A stretch of DNA of 64,000 bases from Berberis thunbergii. Lineage: Eukaryota; Streptophyta; Magnoliopsida; Ranunculales; Berberidaceae. Where the stretch lies: assembly GCA_003290165.1 (NCBI GenBank), contig QNQO01000595.1:124001-188000 (forward strand), written 5' to 3'. Shown here piece by piece: positions 23,626 to 34,821 of the stretch (the first letter of the stretch is position 1; every line of letters begins with the position of its first letter). A program made the position numbers and the translations under genes. The notes below the pieces were generated by a model. The model had not been told where the DNA came from and did no database searches. It worked only from the letters and a program-made list of their open reading frames with translations.

Positions 23626-24814
23626 TGGGAGAAAATTTGTTGCCATAAATCTCGAGGTGGTTTAGGCATTCGTCAAGTGCTCACTTTTAATATTGCATTA
23701 CTTTCTAAGTGGCTTTGATGATTTGCAGAAGAAAATGATAATTTATGGAGATCTCTCATTATGGACAAATATGGGCGCAATAGATGAGTTTGGAAAAAGA
23801 GAACTAAGTACACTTCCTACGGATGCTGTTTGTGGAAGTCTATCTCCCGGTGCGCAAGTGGCTTCTACCCTCACACTTTTCTCCAATGTGAAAATGATGA
23901 TCTCATATCTTTCTGGCATGATGTTTGGTGTAGTAACCAATCTTTGAAGGATCTGTTTCGAATGTTGTTTTTCATTAACAACAATCAGTATGAGAGTGTG
24001 AGTAATTTTTAGTCTAACGACAATTTTTGGGATCTTTCCTTTTGAAGACCCCTCAATACTGCGGAACTAGATGAGTTCGCTAATCTAATGCATCTGTTGG
24101 ATAGACAAATGCTCTAAGATGGATCAGATAGTTTGGTGTGGAAGGGTAAAGGTGTGGGCTTCTCGGTGAAAGAATTTTCCGATATGTTGGCTGCATCTCA
24201 TTATGAGACCCACTCTAACTCCTTCATTTCCTCCCACAAAAATTTGGTATGGGTGAAAAACATTTTTCCTCGGATTAATTTCTTTAGTTGGTCAGTTTTG
24301 CATGAGAAGATCTTGACTAAAGATAGGTTAAGAAAAGAGGAATCCTTACAAGGAGTCTTTGTGTGCTCTGCAATGAATTTGACGAGACACTGGACCATTT
24401 GATGCTTTACTGCAGTTTCTCCAAATCCATTTGGAGCAGTTTTTTTGGCGGAATTTGGTTTGAGCTTGATGTTTGAAGGCTCCATTTTAGATTGGCTAAG
24501 TTGGTGGTCTCAAGCTAATCCTTTGCGTCGGGGGGAGTGGTTATGGCGTAGGGTCCCTCACGTTCTCATGTGGTGTGTGTGGAAAGAAAGAAATAAAATG
24601 GTATTTGAAGGACTCAACAGATCAGAACACTCTCTCTTTATCAAGATTAGAGAATTACTGTGGAAGATGGGTACGACATGTAATTTGTTTAGGGATTTGG
24701 ATTTTGACACTTTCATAGTGTCTTAGCATTCCTTGATATATGAATATTTCTCTTTGTATTTTGTTTCCTTTTCTTTCATTAATAAACATCTTCGTGTTTG
24801 ACAAAAAAAAAAAA
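23626..24814 (+). pseudogene. L1-type LINE 3' fragment with poly(A)
   Basis: Translation gives WEKICCHKSRGGLGIRQV and then FNIALLSKWL. Next come LVWKGKGVGFSVKEFSDMLA and VKNIFPRINFFSWSVLHEKI. The Cys/His block ends near LDHLMLYCSFSKSIW, followed by the C-terminal WRRVPHVLMWCVWKERNKMV. This is the region after the reverse transcriptase in plant L1 elements, including the zf-RVT domain. Stops and frameshifts break it. AATAAA precedes a 12-A tail at 24803-24814. The catalytic reverse transcriptase is missing. Confidence 0.85.
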
Positions 24815-24858
24815 CCTTGCATTTCCTTAAAACGAAACAATAAATATATTGATAATAA

Positions 24859-26900
24859 GGGGGGGTATTCAATCATGTATTTTAATAGATTTTGAAAGAT
24901 TTTAAAGTCCATTAAAATATAGGGGTATTCAATTAAGAATTTAAAACAATACAATAAAATTCGGGGGTATTCAATCATGGATTTTAAATGATTGTTTTAT
25001 AATCCATTAAAATCATGGGGTATTCAATCATGAATTTTAAACAATACAATAAAATCTAGAGGTATTCAAACAACAGGAGATTTTAATGGATTTGTTGACT
25101 TGACGAACTTTGAAGGATTTTGAAGGATTTATTTGTGAAAGATATAAATATCAAAGTTATTTCCAAATCCGGCCGGTTACCCTCGAATTTCAAATACAGC
25201 TCTCTCTCTCTCTCTCTGCTAAAAACTCTAAAAAACAATGGAGAGAGCTCTCTCGTTCTGTTCTAATGGCTAATTCATCAATCTCTGCAACCCTTTCATT
25301 TCTCCAACTCACCAACCCCATTCTCCCTCCCTCCTAATCGATCGAAACCCTTATTTTCGTCTCTCTCTCACACTTGCTCTTTTCGACACAAGGAGACAAC
25401 AAAAGCAAACCAAAAATTGACCTCTCTAGGTTTTCGACACAGAAAGATAATGGTGGGGAAGCAGAACTGAGATGGTGGCGGTTATCACTAACTCCATCTC
25501 CATTTCCGTTCTCCTTGAGAAGCTTACTAGAGGAGGAGGTCCTCTGTTGCTTGTTCTTCTTGTATTGGTGGCGGTGGTGTTGTTTGCTGTGCGATCCGCT
25601 CAAGGGGGTTTCCAAACTCCGCCCCATTTCTAGTCTGTTTTCATCAGCGCAAGACAAGGGTTCCGGTTCAATTTGCCTTCTATGTGCCGAGTGCGAACGA
25701 TGATGATGGTGATTCCTTGAGAAAAGTTCGGTAGAGGAGGTTACGGTGGAGAATTCGATGGCTTTCAATTCTGCCACAGAGATTTTCTTCTTCTAGGGTT
25801 TCTCTCTCTCTTCACAACAGTTGTTCAGAAAGCAAGTAAGGTTTCTCTCACTCAATTTTCAACTGTTAAGAGGAATCCACCTTGCTTTCTTCCAGTCTCG
25901 CAATTTCAATTTCTAGGGTTTTGGGGGGATTTTGTGTTTGTGTTTGTTTTGGTTTTGGTTTTGTGATTGATTTGAGTTGGGTTGCTTGGTGTGAATTGGA
26001 AGAGTTTTTTGGAGTGGAGTTGAAATTGAAGTGATGGGGACCATTGTTTTGATGTTTTGATTGCTTGATCTTTGAGAATTTTGAGAATTTTCAGTTGGGA
26101 ATGATGGTTGATTGTGTTTTGTGTCAATTTTGTGTTCTTTGTTGGATTTTGGAGTTTGGGTATGATGCTTTGATGGTGGATTTTGGTATTTGGCATGAAT
26201 TTGGGTGAAATGAATAATGGATGAATTTGGTATGATGCTTTCATGTTCTCAATCTTTGTTCTACCATTCTGTCTCATTCACATTTCCTTATCTGCATATT
26301 ATCTCGCTTATGTGCTTTGGAAAGCATTGTTTGGAAATGGTCGAATGATTATATGTGATGATGAATCATTGATTCATTAGGTTGGGGACATGCCTGCATA
26401 TGGAGTGTGTTTTCCTTGGTATGTTCTATGTTTGACCCCAGTTGTAGGAGTACAAAATGAGGAGTAAAATGCTGCATGTGTATCTTATGGATATTCTGAG
26501 TTACTGCATTTGTTAGGTTTAGTTATTGTGACGGACTTGGTTCTTGTTGGCCACTGTAATGAAATCATCTATCGAAGCATACGGTATCCTGTGTTTAGAT
26601 TCTCATATGCACTTGTCATTATTTTGGTTGGTTTTGGTTAGATGACTACTGATCCATGAAATTTTGATTTACAGAAATTTATAAGAATCAATAGAAATCC
26701 ATAACAATCCTTTATGAAATTCAGAAAATCCAATAATAAAAATCCATTAAAATCCTGTGGATTCTGTAAATTCCACAAAATCCAGTCACTTAAAATCCAT
26801 TAAAATCCAGTGAATTCTGTAAAGTCTTTCAGACTCTATTAAAATCCATGAGATTTAAAGTCTTTCAGACTCTATTAAAATCCATGATTGAATACCCCCC
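24859..26900. mobile_element. Possible 2-kb element bounded by GGGGGTATTCAATCATG ends, with gene-like cargo
   Basis: GGGGGTATTCAATCATG at the left has its inverted partner CATGATTGAATACCCCCC at the right. Four further versions of GGGGTATTCAA lie at about 24922, 24964, 25016 and 25061, and both subterminal regions are rich in CATTAAAATC. Between them sits sequence that looks like a plant gene start: a CT-rich leader (25200s), short frames, then a T/G-rich intron-like tract. The target duplication was not resolved. Confidence 0.45.
25472..25636 (+). CDS. Small frame with one hydrophobic segment (uncertain)
   Basis: The frame starts ATG in a purine context after a CT-rich leader and runs 54 codons: MVAVITNSISISVLLEKLTR, then a hydrophobic stretch of about 20 residues (LLLVLLVLVAVVLFAV), then a short tail. 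I do not recognise it. It lies inside the 24859-26900 repeat-bounded unit, so it could be the truncated 5' part of a captured gene. Chance is a real alternative for so short a frame. Confidence 0.2.
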
Positions 26901-27181
26901 TGTAAGTTTCTTTTTATGGGACTTATAAGGATTAAAGTGAAGGGTTAATCGAGGTATACAAGTAATTGTTTTGAGCTCTTCCACCCATGAAGACGAACTA
27001 TTTTTTTTGTTTTTGGGTTCCCACATGTCTCCATGGTGTGGAAAAATTCATGCATTAATTGAAGGAAAAGTTTGTCCTTATGTCCCTTTACTTGGAATTT
27101 GAGGGAAGGGGAACAAGTTGATCTACCTTTTCCAAAAGATTCATCTCTTTCTTTTCGCTCTTTTTTAACACCTAATCTCAC

Positions 27182-27182
<1 letters not shown>

Positions 27183-27217
<35 letters not shown>
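27183..27217. repeat. (TAA)n microsatellite
   Basis: About eleven uninterrupted trinucleotide units. Confidence 0.9.
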
Positions 27218-27250
27218 GTTTGGGAGTCAAAGGTGTGATGGCTGGAAAAT

Positions 27251-27398
27251 TCTATAGTGCTCGGCTGTATGTTCGGCTACAGTGCTCGGTAGCATCGTAG
27301 ATATGCATCGAGATAAACAACAACTCCAATTTCGATGCATATTTACGATGCTACAGTGCACCGGGCACTGTAGCCGGGCATACAGTCCAGCACTGTAA
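27251..27398. mobile_element. Hairpin MITE, family B copy 1
   Basis: The left arm (ATAGTGCTCGGCTGTATG...GGCTACAGTGC...AGCATCGTAGATATGCATCG) faces an inverted copy (CGATGCATATTTACGATGCT...GCACTGTAGCC...CATACAGTCCAGCACTGTA). The inner block ATCGTAGATATGCATCGAGA is shared with 46310-46453. No target duplication was assigned. Confidence 0.65.
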
Positions 27399-27410
27399 CA
27401 TCACTCGTGA

Positions 27411-27505
27411 TGGCTTAGTGGTTAAGTAGTAGCATATGATATCACTAGGTCACAAGGTCGAATTCAGTCGCCGGCATCGGGAGTAGGAGGGGTTAAGGGA
27501 TAAAA
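27411..27505 (+). mobile_element. SINE-like tRNA-derived head
   Basis: TGGCTTAGTGG fits the polymerase III A box. AAGGTCGAATTCAG, about 45 bases later, resembles a weakened B box. The pattern suits the 5' head of a plant SINE. The 3' end and target duplication were not found. Confidence 0.45.
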
Positions 27506-28290
27506 AAAGTTTGGGATCTAGGGACATATTCGTGACCACTTTTAGATTCAAATTTTATTTCACTAAATATAGAAATCTTGAAAAAACTTCCTCTTTTGCA
27601 GAGATGATGATCTCCTAAGTACATATCTACATCACTCGACAAAAACTCAACCTGTTTGAAAATTTATGTTAGAAAATTACTATCCGTTTATTTTCACCGT
27701 TAACTTGAGCCCCCTATTTGATGAAGTTAATAGTTTCAAAAATCAATGAAACTTCTTGAAGGTGATCTATATAGTAAGGAGATTTTCTACACAAAGGATA
27801 ACTAATTTTACAACTTGTAATTAGCTATGTGAAATAAACATTGCTTCTTAAATTGGGTAATGGATCTATGTATTCAGATCTGAACCCATAGTAATAAGAG
27901 GTTTACTATACAAATCCTATTTGTGTGTCCTCTTTTTGCCCAACTCACCAATATGGTTAAAAGAAACCATGCACCAAAGTCAAGTATGAGGGCTACAAAT
28001 ACGGTGATAGATTATAGACTAATAAATAAACTTCCAATAAACGAAAGTAACAAAATAGATAATAAACGAAATAAATTATTAAACAAAATATATTTTATTC
28101 AATCAATTGAGTAACAATGGGCAACCTATGCCATTATTTATAATTAACTTACTTTCTAAATCAAATTCTAAACCTAATAGGAAATCATTGTGAAAATTCT
28201 AATTGGAATCCCTATTACAAAATTTGCTAAATGCTATTATTGCAAATATTAATAAATATCCTAATTACGGGTTGATGAAGTTTGTCCTCA
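27506..28290. other. Intergenic, nothing recognised
   Basis: A/T-rich, with only short frames. Confidence 0.4.
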
Positions 28291-28293
28291 AGC

Positions 28294-28760
28294 TTAAAGG
28301 GTGCAATCAATGCGTTCCTCCACCAAAGAAATGAGTTCGCCTTCACCTACATTCAGGGGAACCTGGTCTATAAATTCAAGTTCATCAATCTCATCCGTCA
28401 GCAACACATATTTCTCTTTTGGACAACTACTTTGGATATGGCTAATCTGACCACATCCAAAGCACTCAAGAGGACCCTCATGAGCGGCGGGTAGTGGAGT
28501 GTAAGTAGTGGAAGTTCGTGAAACGACAACCGATATCCGCTTCTTAGATCGGTTGTGCAACTGTAACTTTGTTTATGCTCGTTTTTCCATGTCTATATCA
28601 AAATCCTCCAATGTTAAGACAAATTGGAGGCGTGCATCCAAACCATGATAAAAACAAAATGCCATTTGTCATTCCGGTTCGTCAGGTTTATCACACATGC
28701 ACAAAGTACGGAACTCAATAGCATAGCCAGTAACTTTACACCCATTTGAGAAACTCCCAT
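28294..28760 (-). pseudogene. Retrotransposon gag fragment with CCHC zinc knuckle
   Basis: The minus strand reads FCFYHGLDARLQF, then DIDMEKRA, then LHNRSKKRI. A zinc knuckle CFGCGQISHIQSSC (C-x2-C-x4-H-x4-C) follows, with VLLTDEIDELEF and VGEGELISLV after it. This matches the end of gag in plant LTR retrotransposons, probably Ty3/gypsy. Stops interrupt the upstream part. No protease, reverse transcriptase or LTR was seen on either side. Confidence 0.7.
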
Positions 28761-29595
28761 CAATAATCCAAACAATTCGCGCTCATAATCCATAGACATA
28801 AAAGATGATTACAAAATCAAATGATGGATAAATGAGTAAACCTTTAATTAGCTTAGATTTAAGTGATCCCCTCATGAATTTTCATGACATACGATTCCAT
28901 GCAACCAAATACACCCGAAGTATCGTATGATTAATTGCAAAATGAAAAGAGGTAGAGAAAAACTCAGGGGATTTCGTTTTTGCCACACCCCATCTATACA
29001 ATATGCATAAAGTATCAAATCTCACCATTTTTATTTCTTTTAAATATGCATACTTAACGGTTGCTCGATCATCAGGGATACTTTTTTTTTGTTTTGTTCT
29101 TACCTTCATCCATCATGCAAAAGATCACACCCACACCAAACAACATGTGTAATGTTGATGACTTTTAAAACATCCTTCACTGATACTCATATTGAAAGCA
29201 TTATTATGCATCTGAAAAGGTAATTGAATGCTTTTCCAAGATATCGTGAGCCTCAAAATGATTGATTAATTCCTTACCATATTGAATCCAAAGAACAAGG
29301 ATAACAAGCAAGATATCTCAAAAAAAAAGCAATGCAAGTACAGGAGTTGCCGTCAAGTCCCAACTCGTTCTCAGAAACAAATGAGATGCCATATGATTAT
29401 CTCATTCTTAGACTCAAACTTGAATCTATTCTTCGTAAAAAAAAAAAAAAAGCAAAAAGTAAACAGTCATAATCTTTCCATGCTACAATCAAAGAATAAT
29501 ATCACACATTGTCATGCGAATGCAGACCATGATGTAGGATACATAGTTCCTTCTCATAACAAATGAACAGTACGTTTGTGTGAATTATTCGAACA

Positions 29596-31878
29596 ATGGA
29601 TGAAGTGGAATACATGCTTAATGAGAAAGCTAATGTCACTGTTTCCATCCATGGCAATACACTCCCCGATCTTTTGAAGCGGCTTCGAAAATCTGATGAA
29701 GGCGAGTTAGCAAAGATTGAAGCTTATGTGTGCTTGACAGCCGCAGTTCTAGCTCTTATAGTTATTATGGGATCAATGAGGCTTCTTTGTGGTCATCAGA
29801 GATTTTTCAGGCTGTGCATTTGGTTTGCTTCTACTATTTCCTATGGATTGATATCCTATACAATGGGTCTCATGACAGCTGCTACGTTCCATCATGAACT
29901 ATTTGCAATTTGGGCAGTGTTCTTGCTTGTTATTCTTGGTAGAGCGGACTCTTTAATTGCGTACAGTCTTGTGGATAATGAGAAAAGAACCTGGTATGCT
30001 TCCAAGGTGGTTCTTCAGATGTTTTGGGCAGGTTGGCTGATAGGACTATACGTTCATGAGCCAATATTCCAGTTACCGCTTTGGTGTCTTTGGATTATAA
30101 GCGCAGTCAGGATCTATGAGAAGCTAAAAGCTAATCAATATGTAGGAAAGAAGTTGCGAGCTGAACACGGTGTAAAACTGGTTGCTGACTTCATGGACTA
30201 TGAGCATCTTCTCGGCACTGAAGATGAGCAAAACCATTTTGATCCTAAAAGCATGGAAGGGTATCATTATTTGGTGCAGGGTGAAAAACAAGGAATAATC
30301 GAGGTGGGTATGGAAGACCACCATGGGCGTTTAAAGATGGAGAAAGTTATTACCACTGAAAAAATCTGGAAGTGCAAGGGGAGGCTACTCATGCCAGATC
30401 AGGATCCTGAAGGGAAGTTCAAAGACGTTTGCTTATCATTTGCCTTGTTCAAGCTCCTACTTCGGAGATTTGCTGGGTTTCCCTTGCATGAAGCTCATCT
30501 TGAGAAGACTAGGGCGTTTGTCCGAGATGGGCTACTTCAGAAGGAAGAAGGTGATGACCCGTACAGGAGGGTTCGTAGGGTAATTGAGGTTGAACTTGGA
30601 TTTCTCTATGAATTCTTCTACACCAAGTACCCTGTGATCTTTGCTGGAGGTTTTCCGGTGTATAAAATCATTGAGCTTTTGCTAGTGTTCATAGGTTCTG
30701 GTTTCGCAGCATCAACCCTTGATCATTACATAAGAGATGGACGCAACGTGAATCTTATAGTGTTTGGCATTAATATCGACCTTTTTATTACTCGTGCAAT
30801 GATATTTGTGATTGTTATTATGGAGATTTTCCAATTTCTAAGCAATCTGCTTTGTAATTGGAACAAGGTAAAGCTGCTAGTCAAATACGTTAAGAAGAGT
30901 TCGAGCCAGGATTGTGCGGTTATGGAATGGATGATCAAGTGTTTGTTCAGTATCACTGCTCCAAGTCAATTCGCAAGATATATAAACCAGTACTCATTTA
31001 TCAAGTCATTTGATTATAATCCTCCGACCAAGTATCTCAACAGTTTCCTTTCGAAATTCATCAATGTAAGGAGAAAAGGTCAGCGCTTTGACCGCATCAA
31101 ATACCCAGAGGAAGCCACAAAAGAGATATTTGATTTCCTCTCACTTGTTCTTAGTAATGGTGCCGGAAAGCTTACCAATGGGGAAGGTTCATTGATTCGG
31201 AATTCGACAAGAGAACAGGGTTGTTTGGATCATGAATTTGTACTAGAACTTCTGAAGCAATGTACATTCGGGACACACATCCGTGGTATTATGGTATGGC
31301 ATATCGCGACATGCTTATGCCAATACGAATACGAATACGGGAAGCATGAAACAAGTCCTTGCGAGGCACTAAAAAAGAGCTTCACCGTCGCCAGTTGTTT
31401 ATCCAATTATTGTGCTTACTTGGCAGCTTTTGTTCCAGATTTGTTACCTGATTATGTTGAAGTCACAAGAAGAACTTTCGATAAAACTGTGAAGCAAGCA
31501 AGAATTGTTCTAGGACGAGGGAAGACTATGGGGGTTAAATTTGAGAAAATGATGGACATAAACTTTGGAACAGAAACTGGTCATGATACTATAGTGAAAA
31601 AGGGAGCAAATCTTGGGAAGCTGTTGCTAGAAAATGTGAAGGACAGAAGAGTGCTGTGGAAGGTTTTGGCTGAATTTTGGGTGGAAAAAAGTTTATTTCT
31701 CGCGCCATCAGACAATGCAAATGCCCATGCAGAGCACTTGGCTAAAGGTGGAGAGTTCATTACTTGTCTTTGGGCTGTGCTAATTCATGCTGGTATCGTT
31801 GAGCCTAACTCTCCTATGGCTAGTACTCCAATAGAGATCTCGATACAGAGCGAAGATATCTCAATTGAGATGATTTAG
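29596..31878 (+). CDS. DUF4220/DUF594 multi-pass membrane protein (intronless)
   Basis: A single exon of 760 codons encodes a plant-specific protein of unknown function. Hydrophobic segments lie near residues 42-62, 71-95, 100-122, 137-157, 353-375 and 385-415. The DUF4220 region follows the first helices and carries the family-type motif LGRADSLIAYSLVDNE. The C-terminus has the DUF594 block EHLAKGGEFITCLWAVLIHAGI. The length is typical for the family, whose genes often lie in clusters, and a partial duplicate follows at 32906-33125. The start at MDEVEYMLNEKANVT is supported because the duplicate preserves the same first codons. No enzymatic motif is visible. Confidence 0.92.
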   Translation: MDEVEYMLNEKANVTVSIHGNTLPDLLKRLRKSDEGELAKIEAYVCLTAAVLALIVIMGSMRLLCGHQRFFRLCIWFASTISYGLISYTMGLMTAATFHHELFAIWAVFLLVILGRADSLIAYSLVDNEKRTWYASKVVLQMFWAGWLIGLYVHEPIFQLPLWCLWIISAVRIYEKLKANQYVGKKLRAEHGVKLVADFMDYEHLLGTEDEQNHFDPKSMEGYHYLVQGEKQGIIEVGMEDHHGRLKMEKVITTEKIWKCKGRLLMPDQDPEGKFKDVCLSFALFKLLLRRFAGFPLHEAHLEKTRAFVRDGLLQKEEGDDPYRRVRRVIEVELGFLYEFFYTKYPVIFAGGFPVYKIIELLLVFIGSGFAASTLDHYIRDGRNVNLIVFGINIDLFITRAMIFVIVIMEIFQFLSNLLCNWNKVKLLVKYVKKSSSQDCAVMEWMIKCLFSITAPSQFARYINQYSFIKSFDYNPPTKYLNSFLSKFINVRRKGQRFDRIKYPEEATKEIFDFLSLVLSNGAGKLTNGEGSLIRNSTREQGCLDHEFVLELLKQCTFGTHIRGIMVWHIATCLCQYEYEYGKHETSPCEALKKSFTVASCLSNYCAYLAAFVPDLLPDYVEVTRRTFDKTVKQARIVLGRGKTMGVKFEKMMDINFGTETGHDTIVKKGANLGKLLLENVKDRRVLWKVLAEFWVEKSLFLAPSDNANAHAEHLAKGGEFITCLWAVLIHAGIVEPNSPMASTPIEISIQSEDISIEMI

Positions 31879-32272
31879 CAGTTTAACTATCATAATTTTG
31901 AATCTATTGTTTTGGTTTATTGTGAGCATGTGTGTACCTTCAAGTTTAGTGTGGTTGTGTTTTAAAATTTTTATCAGTTCCAGCTGATTGTTTTGTTTGA
32001 ATAAGAGATTTGATTCTTGTGTGTGTCTTGACTGTCAGTAACAATCTCCATTATAACAATCACAATTTTTATCAGTTCTGTTATACTATTTTCTAGTTTT
32101 AGTTGTTATTTTTTTCTTTCTTACATTGGTTTAAATTTGCTTCGGCTACGTTCATCTAAGTCATAGGCTCTGCTATAACATGGAACTTCTTTCAATTTCA
32201 GAGACTTCTTAATTACTCCATATATTAGCATCTGGGACTTAACCCAATTGATTTAATTTCCATGATATCATA

Positions 32273-32569
32273 CACTACACCAAATTTGTACTTTTGTAAC
32301 AATTCTCAAAACAGTATCACTTTTGAGATGTTACAATTTACCAAACAATTTCAAGTCAAAACTAAATTTAGTCAAAAAAATGAAAAATAGTAACGCAAAA
32401 AAAAATGATACAATAAGTTGGATTACCATGAATAGTATCACTTTTATAACCATACTCTTCATGGTGATACAATTATTGTCTCATTTTGTTTGTGAAAATA
32501 TGTAAAATTTTCACTTCAAAAGTGATACTGTTTTGAGGAATATTACAAAAATGCCAATTTGGTGTAGTG
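32273..32569. mobile_element. CACTA-like MITE
   Basis: The left end CACTACACCAAATTTGTACT and the right end, inverted, CACTACACCAAATTGGCATT form terminal repeats of about 54 bases that continue through CTCAAAACAGTATCACTTTTGA. The 3-bp duplication ATA flanks both sides (32270-32272 and 32570-32572). CACTA ends and a 3-bp duplication define the CACTA/EnSpm superfamily. Length is 297 bp, with no transposase. Confidence 0.85.
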
Positions 32570-32905
32570 ATAGGCCTCAAAGCCTATGATTCTTTAATTA
32601 CAGGGAATCCAAATACGAATTCACATCACCAAAGAACAAGGTAATGCAAGTAGTACAGAGGAATCTTCCAATGTTAAATCTCAGAGAGCTTCAATTCCTT
32701 CCATATTACTTAAAACTGGAACCTGTTGTTGATAAATTAAAGTTAAAAACAAAAGAACAAAGGTTTTTTTCCACAATACAATCAAAGAATAAAATAATGC
32801 AATAAGCTGGTCTACATAAATGAAGACAATCCATGTTGAAGAAACATACGAACTTCCTCTAATCAAACATAAAAATTGAGTTGATTCTAATTAACATATC
32901 CAATA

Positions 32906-33125
32906 ATGGAAGACCTTCTTAATGAGAAAGCTAATGCTACCCAATGCCACTACAGATAATGCAACTGGCCATGACGAGAGCTTAATTAAAGGTGGAGAGT
33001 TCATTACTTGTCTCTGGGCTTTGCTTAATCATGCTGGTATTGTTGAACCTAACTCTACCATGGCTAATAATCCGGTAAAGATCCCGATAGAGTCTGATCA
33101 AATTACAGTAGAGATAGCTATTTAA
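32906..33125 (+). pseudogene. Internally deleted duplicate of the DUF594 gene
   Basis: ATG at 32906 begins MEDLLNEKANAT, matching MDEVEYMLNEKANVT of the intact gene. After about 12 codons the sequence jumps, in a shifted frame, to the C-terminal part: DNATGHDESLIKGGEFITC LWALLNHAGIVEPNS, matching DNANAHAEHLAKGGEFITC LWAVLIHAGIVEPNS. The roughly 690 codons in between are missing, and the original start frame hits a stop soon after the junction. The sequence just upstream (32600-32890) also resembles the upstream region of the intact gene (AAAGAACAAGG, CAATCAAAGAATAA), so the copied block included the promoter side. Confidence 0.85.
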
Positions 33126-33303
33126 CTTTAATTATTTTATTCTTTGCAAGCCATTTAAAGCTCTGGTTTGTCCCTTTGTTTTGGTCATCTGTTGTGTCGT
33201 GCTAACCATTTGAGGTAAGAGGATGATGGTGACTACCGTCACAGCAGTGATGCAGATGATGAAGCTATTGTTGCTGATGAGAGAGATTTGTCACTTTGCC
33301 ATA

Positions 33304-33479
33304 GGGTTTGTCTAAACGGCGAGGGAATGGGCGAGGAAACTAGCGAGGGAGGGCGTGAAGCTGTTTAACCCCTTTAATATGTGTAAAAGCGCCCTAAGAT
33401 ACAGACTTTCATGCATCTCGAAAGAGATGAACGGCTTCACCCTTCCCTCGCTGATTCCCTCGCCATTTAGAATTTCCCC
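33304..33479. mobile_element. Mutator-like hairpin MITE, family A copy 2
   Basis: The ends are GGGTTTGTCTAAACGGCGAGG and, inverted, GGGGAAATTCTAAATGGCG. The 9-bp flanks are TTTGCCATA (33295-33303) and ATTGCCATA (33480-33488), 8 of 9 identical. The arms carry GGCGAGG and AGCGAGGG. The stem is less perfect than in copies 1 and 5. Confidence 0.75.
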
Positions 33480-33587
33480 ATTGCCATAACATCTTATGGT
33501 AAGAGAGGAGGAGAGATTACAGAGAGAAAGAGAAGGAGGAAGAAAATAATGGGAGATTACATTTAGAATTTTTAACACCGACTAATG

Positions 33588-34194
33588 TATGGGTAAAATG
33601 GTTTGAAAATTTAATTTTCACCGGTTAATGACATTGATTTAATATTTATAAGTCAATTTATTTTCAAATCGATTTTGAGATCCAAATCGATTTCAAACTG
33701 ATTTATTTGGTTTGCCTAAAATCCAAATCGAAATCGAATTTTGTATTTTTAAATCGATGAATTCGGTTGAATCGAATCTCAGATTGGTTCGATTGGGCCG
33801 AAATTTTGGCTCAAACACTTGAAAGACTTTCATTAAAACATGCCAAATTTTTTTACATGTCCAATTTTTAAAAGACCCAATTTTTAGCCCAAAATTAAAA
33901 ACTTTATGAGAAGGGGGGCGATTCAGTGCAACAAGGTGTACTGCAGTGCATTTAATTCACTAATCTGGTATTGACACCTACATGTTATTTAGTTATTTAT
34001 ATATATCTAATTAATCGGTCGGTTCGGTTATAAATCAGTCGGTTCAAAATCGTAAATCGATTTCAAACCGTTTATAATCGGTTAGGCTCGGTTTAAATTA
34101 TTTTTTTTTACTCATTTCGATTCGATTACCGAACCGAATTTGAAAACCGGTTCGATCGATTAACCGAATTTAAATTGGTTTTTGCCCACCCCTA
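33588..34194. mobile_element. hAT-type element with CCGAACCG arrays (inverse copy)
   Basis: The right end is TTTGCCCACCCCTA. The left end TATGGGTAAAATGG is decayed. The flanks are GACTAATG (33580-33587) and CTCTAATG (34195-34202), 6 of 8. The interior is the reverse complement of the element at 43079-43634, including GTACTGCAGTGCA, GACACCTACATGTTATTTAG and CATTAAAACATG-type blocks. The left boundary is less certain. Confidence 0.7.
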
Positions 34195-34612
34195 CTCTAA
34201 TGACTACCGACTAATGATGACAAACTCAAAAAACCCTTTTTTCATTTGATTTTGGCCACTATTATGTCCACCACAAAAATCTGTAGACCACCTCATTTTC
34301 CCTCCAAAACATAATAAAAATCCGCTTTGTACCACCACTGAAACGAAATACAATTCATATTCGTCAAAAGAACTTAAGACTCGAGCACCCATGCAAAACC
34401 CTCCGCGGATCCATTTTCAGCCATTTTGATATTCATCGATCATGTTTTCATCTCCCTTGCTTGATTTTGAACTTTGTTAAGAGAAAAAGATGTGTGAAAT
34501 AATTTAGCATTACTTGGTCCTTAAAAAGTATCCTATGTTTTAAAATGGCCAACCTATCGGTCCATAACTTCAGCCAGCTTGGGTTATTAAGTACTTTTCC
34601 TATTTTCTTTTT

Positions 34613-34813
34613 GAGCGCTTCTAAATGTTGAGGAAACACGCGAGAAAACGGGCGAGGGACGGGACATTGCAGGGTGGGGATCGTCTACTCCGCTTAAGAT
34701 GCGTGTCATTGTTTTTGGTGTGCGCATCTCGAATGGAGTGAACGATCCCCACCCCACCACGTCCCGTCCCTCACCCATTTCCTCGCCTGTTTCCTCGACA
34801 TTTAGAATTCGTC
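34613..34813. mobile_element. Mutator-like hairpin MITE, family A copy 3
   Basis: The ends are GAGCGCTTCTAAATGTTGAGG and, inverted, GACGAATTCTAAATGTCGAG. The arms carry GGGCGAGGGACGGGAC and its inverted partner GTCCCGTCCCTCACCC. The flanks (TTTCTTTTT and TTTTCTATA) only partly match, so the duplication has decayed. Confidence 0.7.
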
Positions 34814-34821
34814 TTTTCTAT

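Noticed and set aside
25906..26277. 123-codon minus-strand frame rich in Asn, Thr, Lys and Pro
   Set aside because: Antisense to a T/G-rich intron-like tract; simple composition and no domain.
31920..32260. Further exon downstream of the DUF594 gene
   Set aside because: The protein is already complete with its DUF594 C-terminus and stop; the following sequence is A/T-rich 3' UTR-like.
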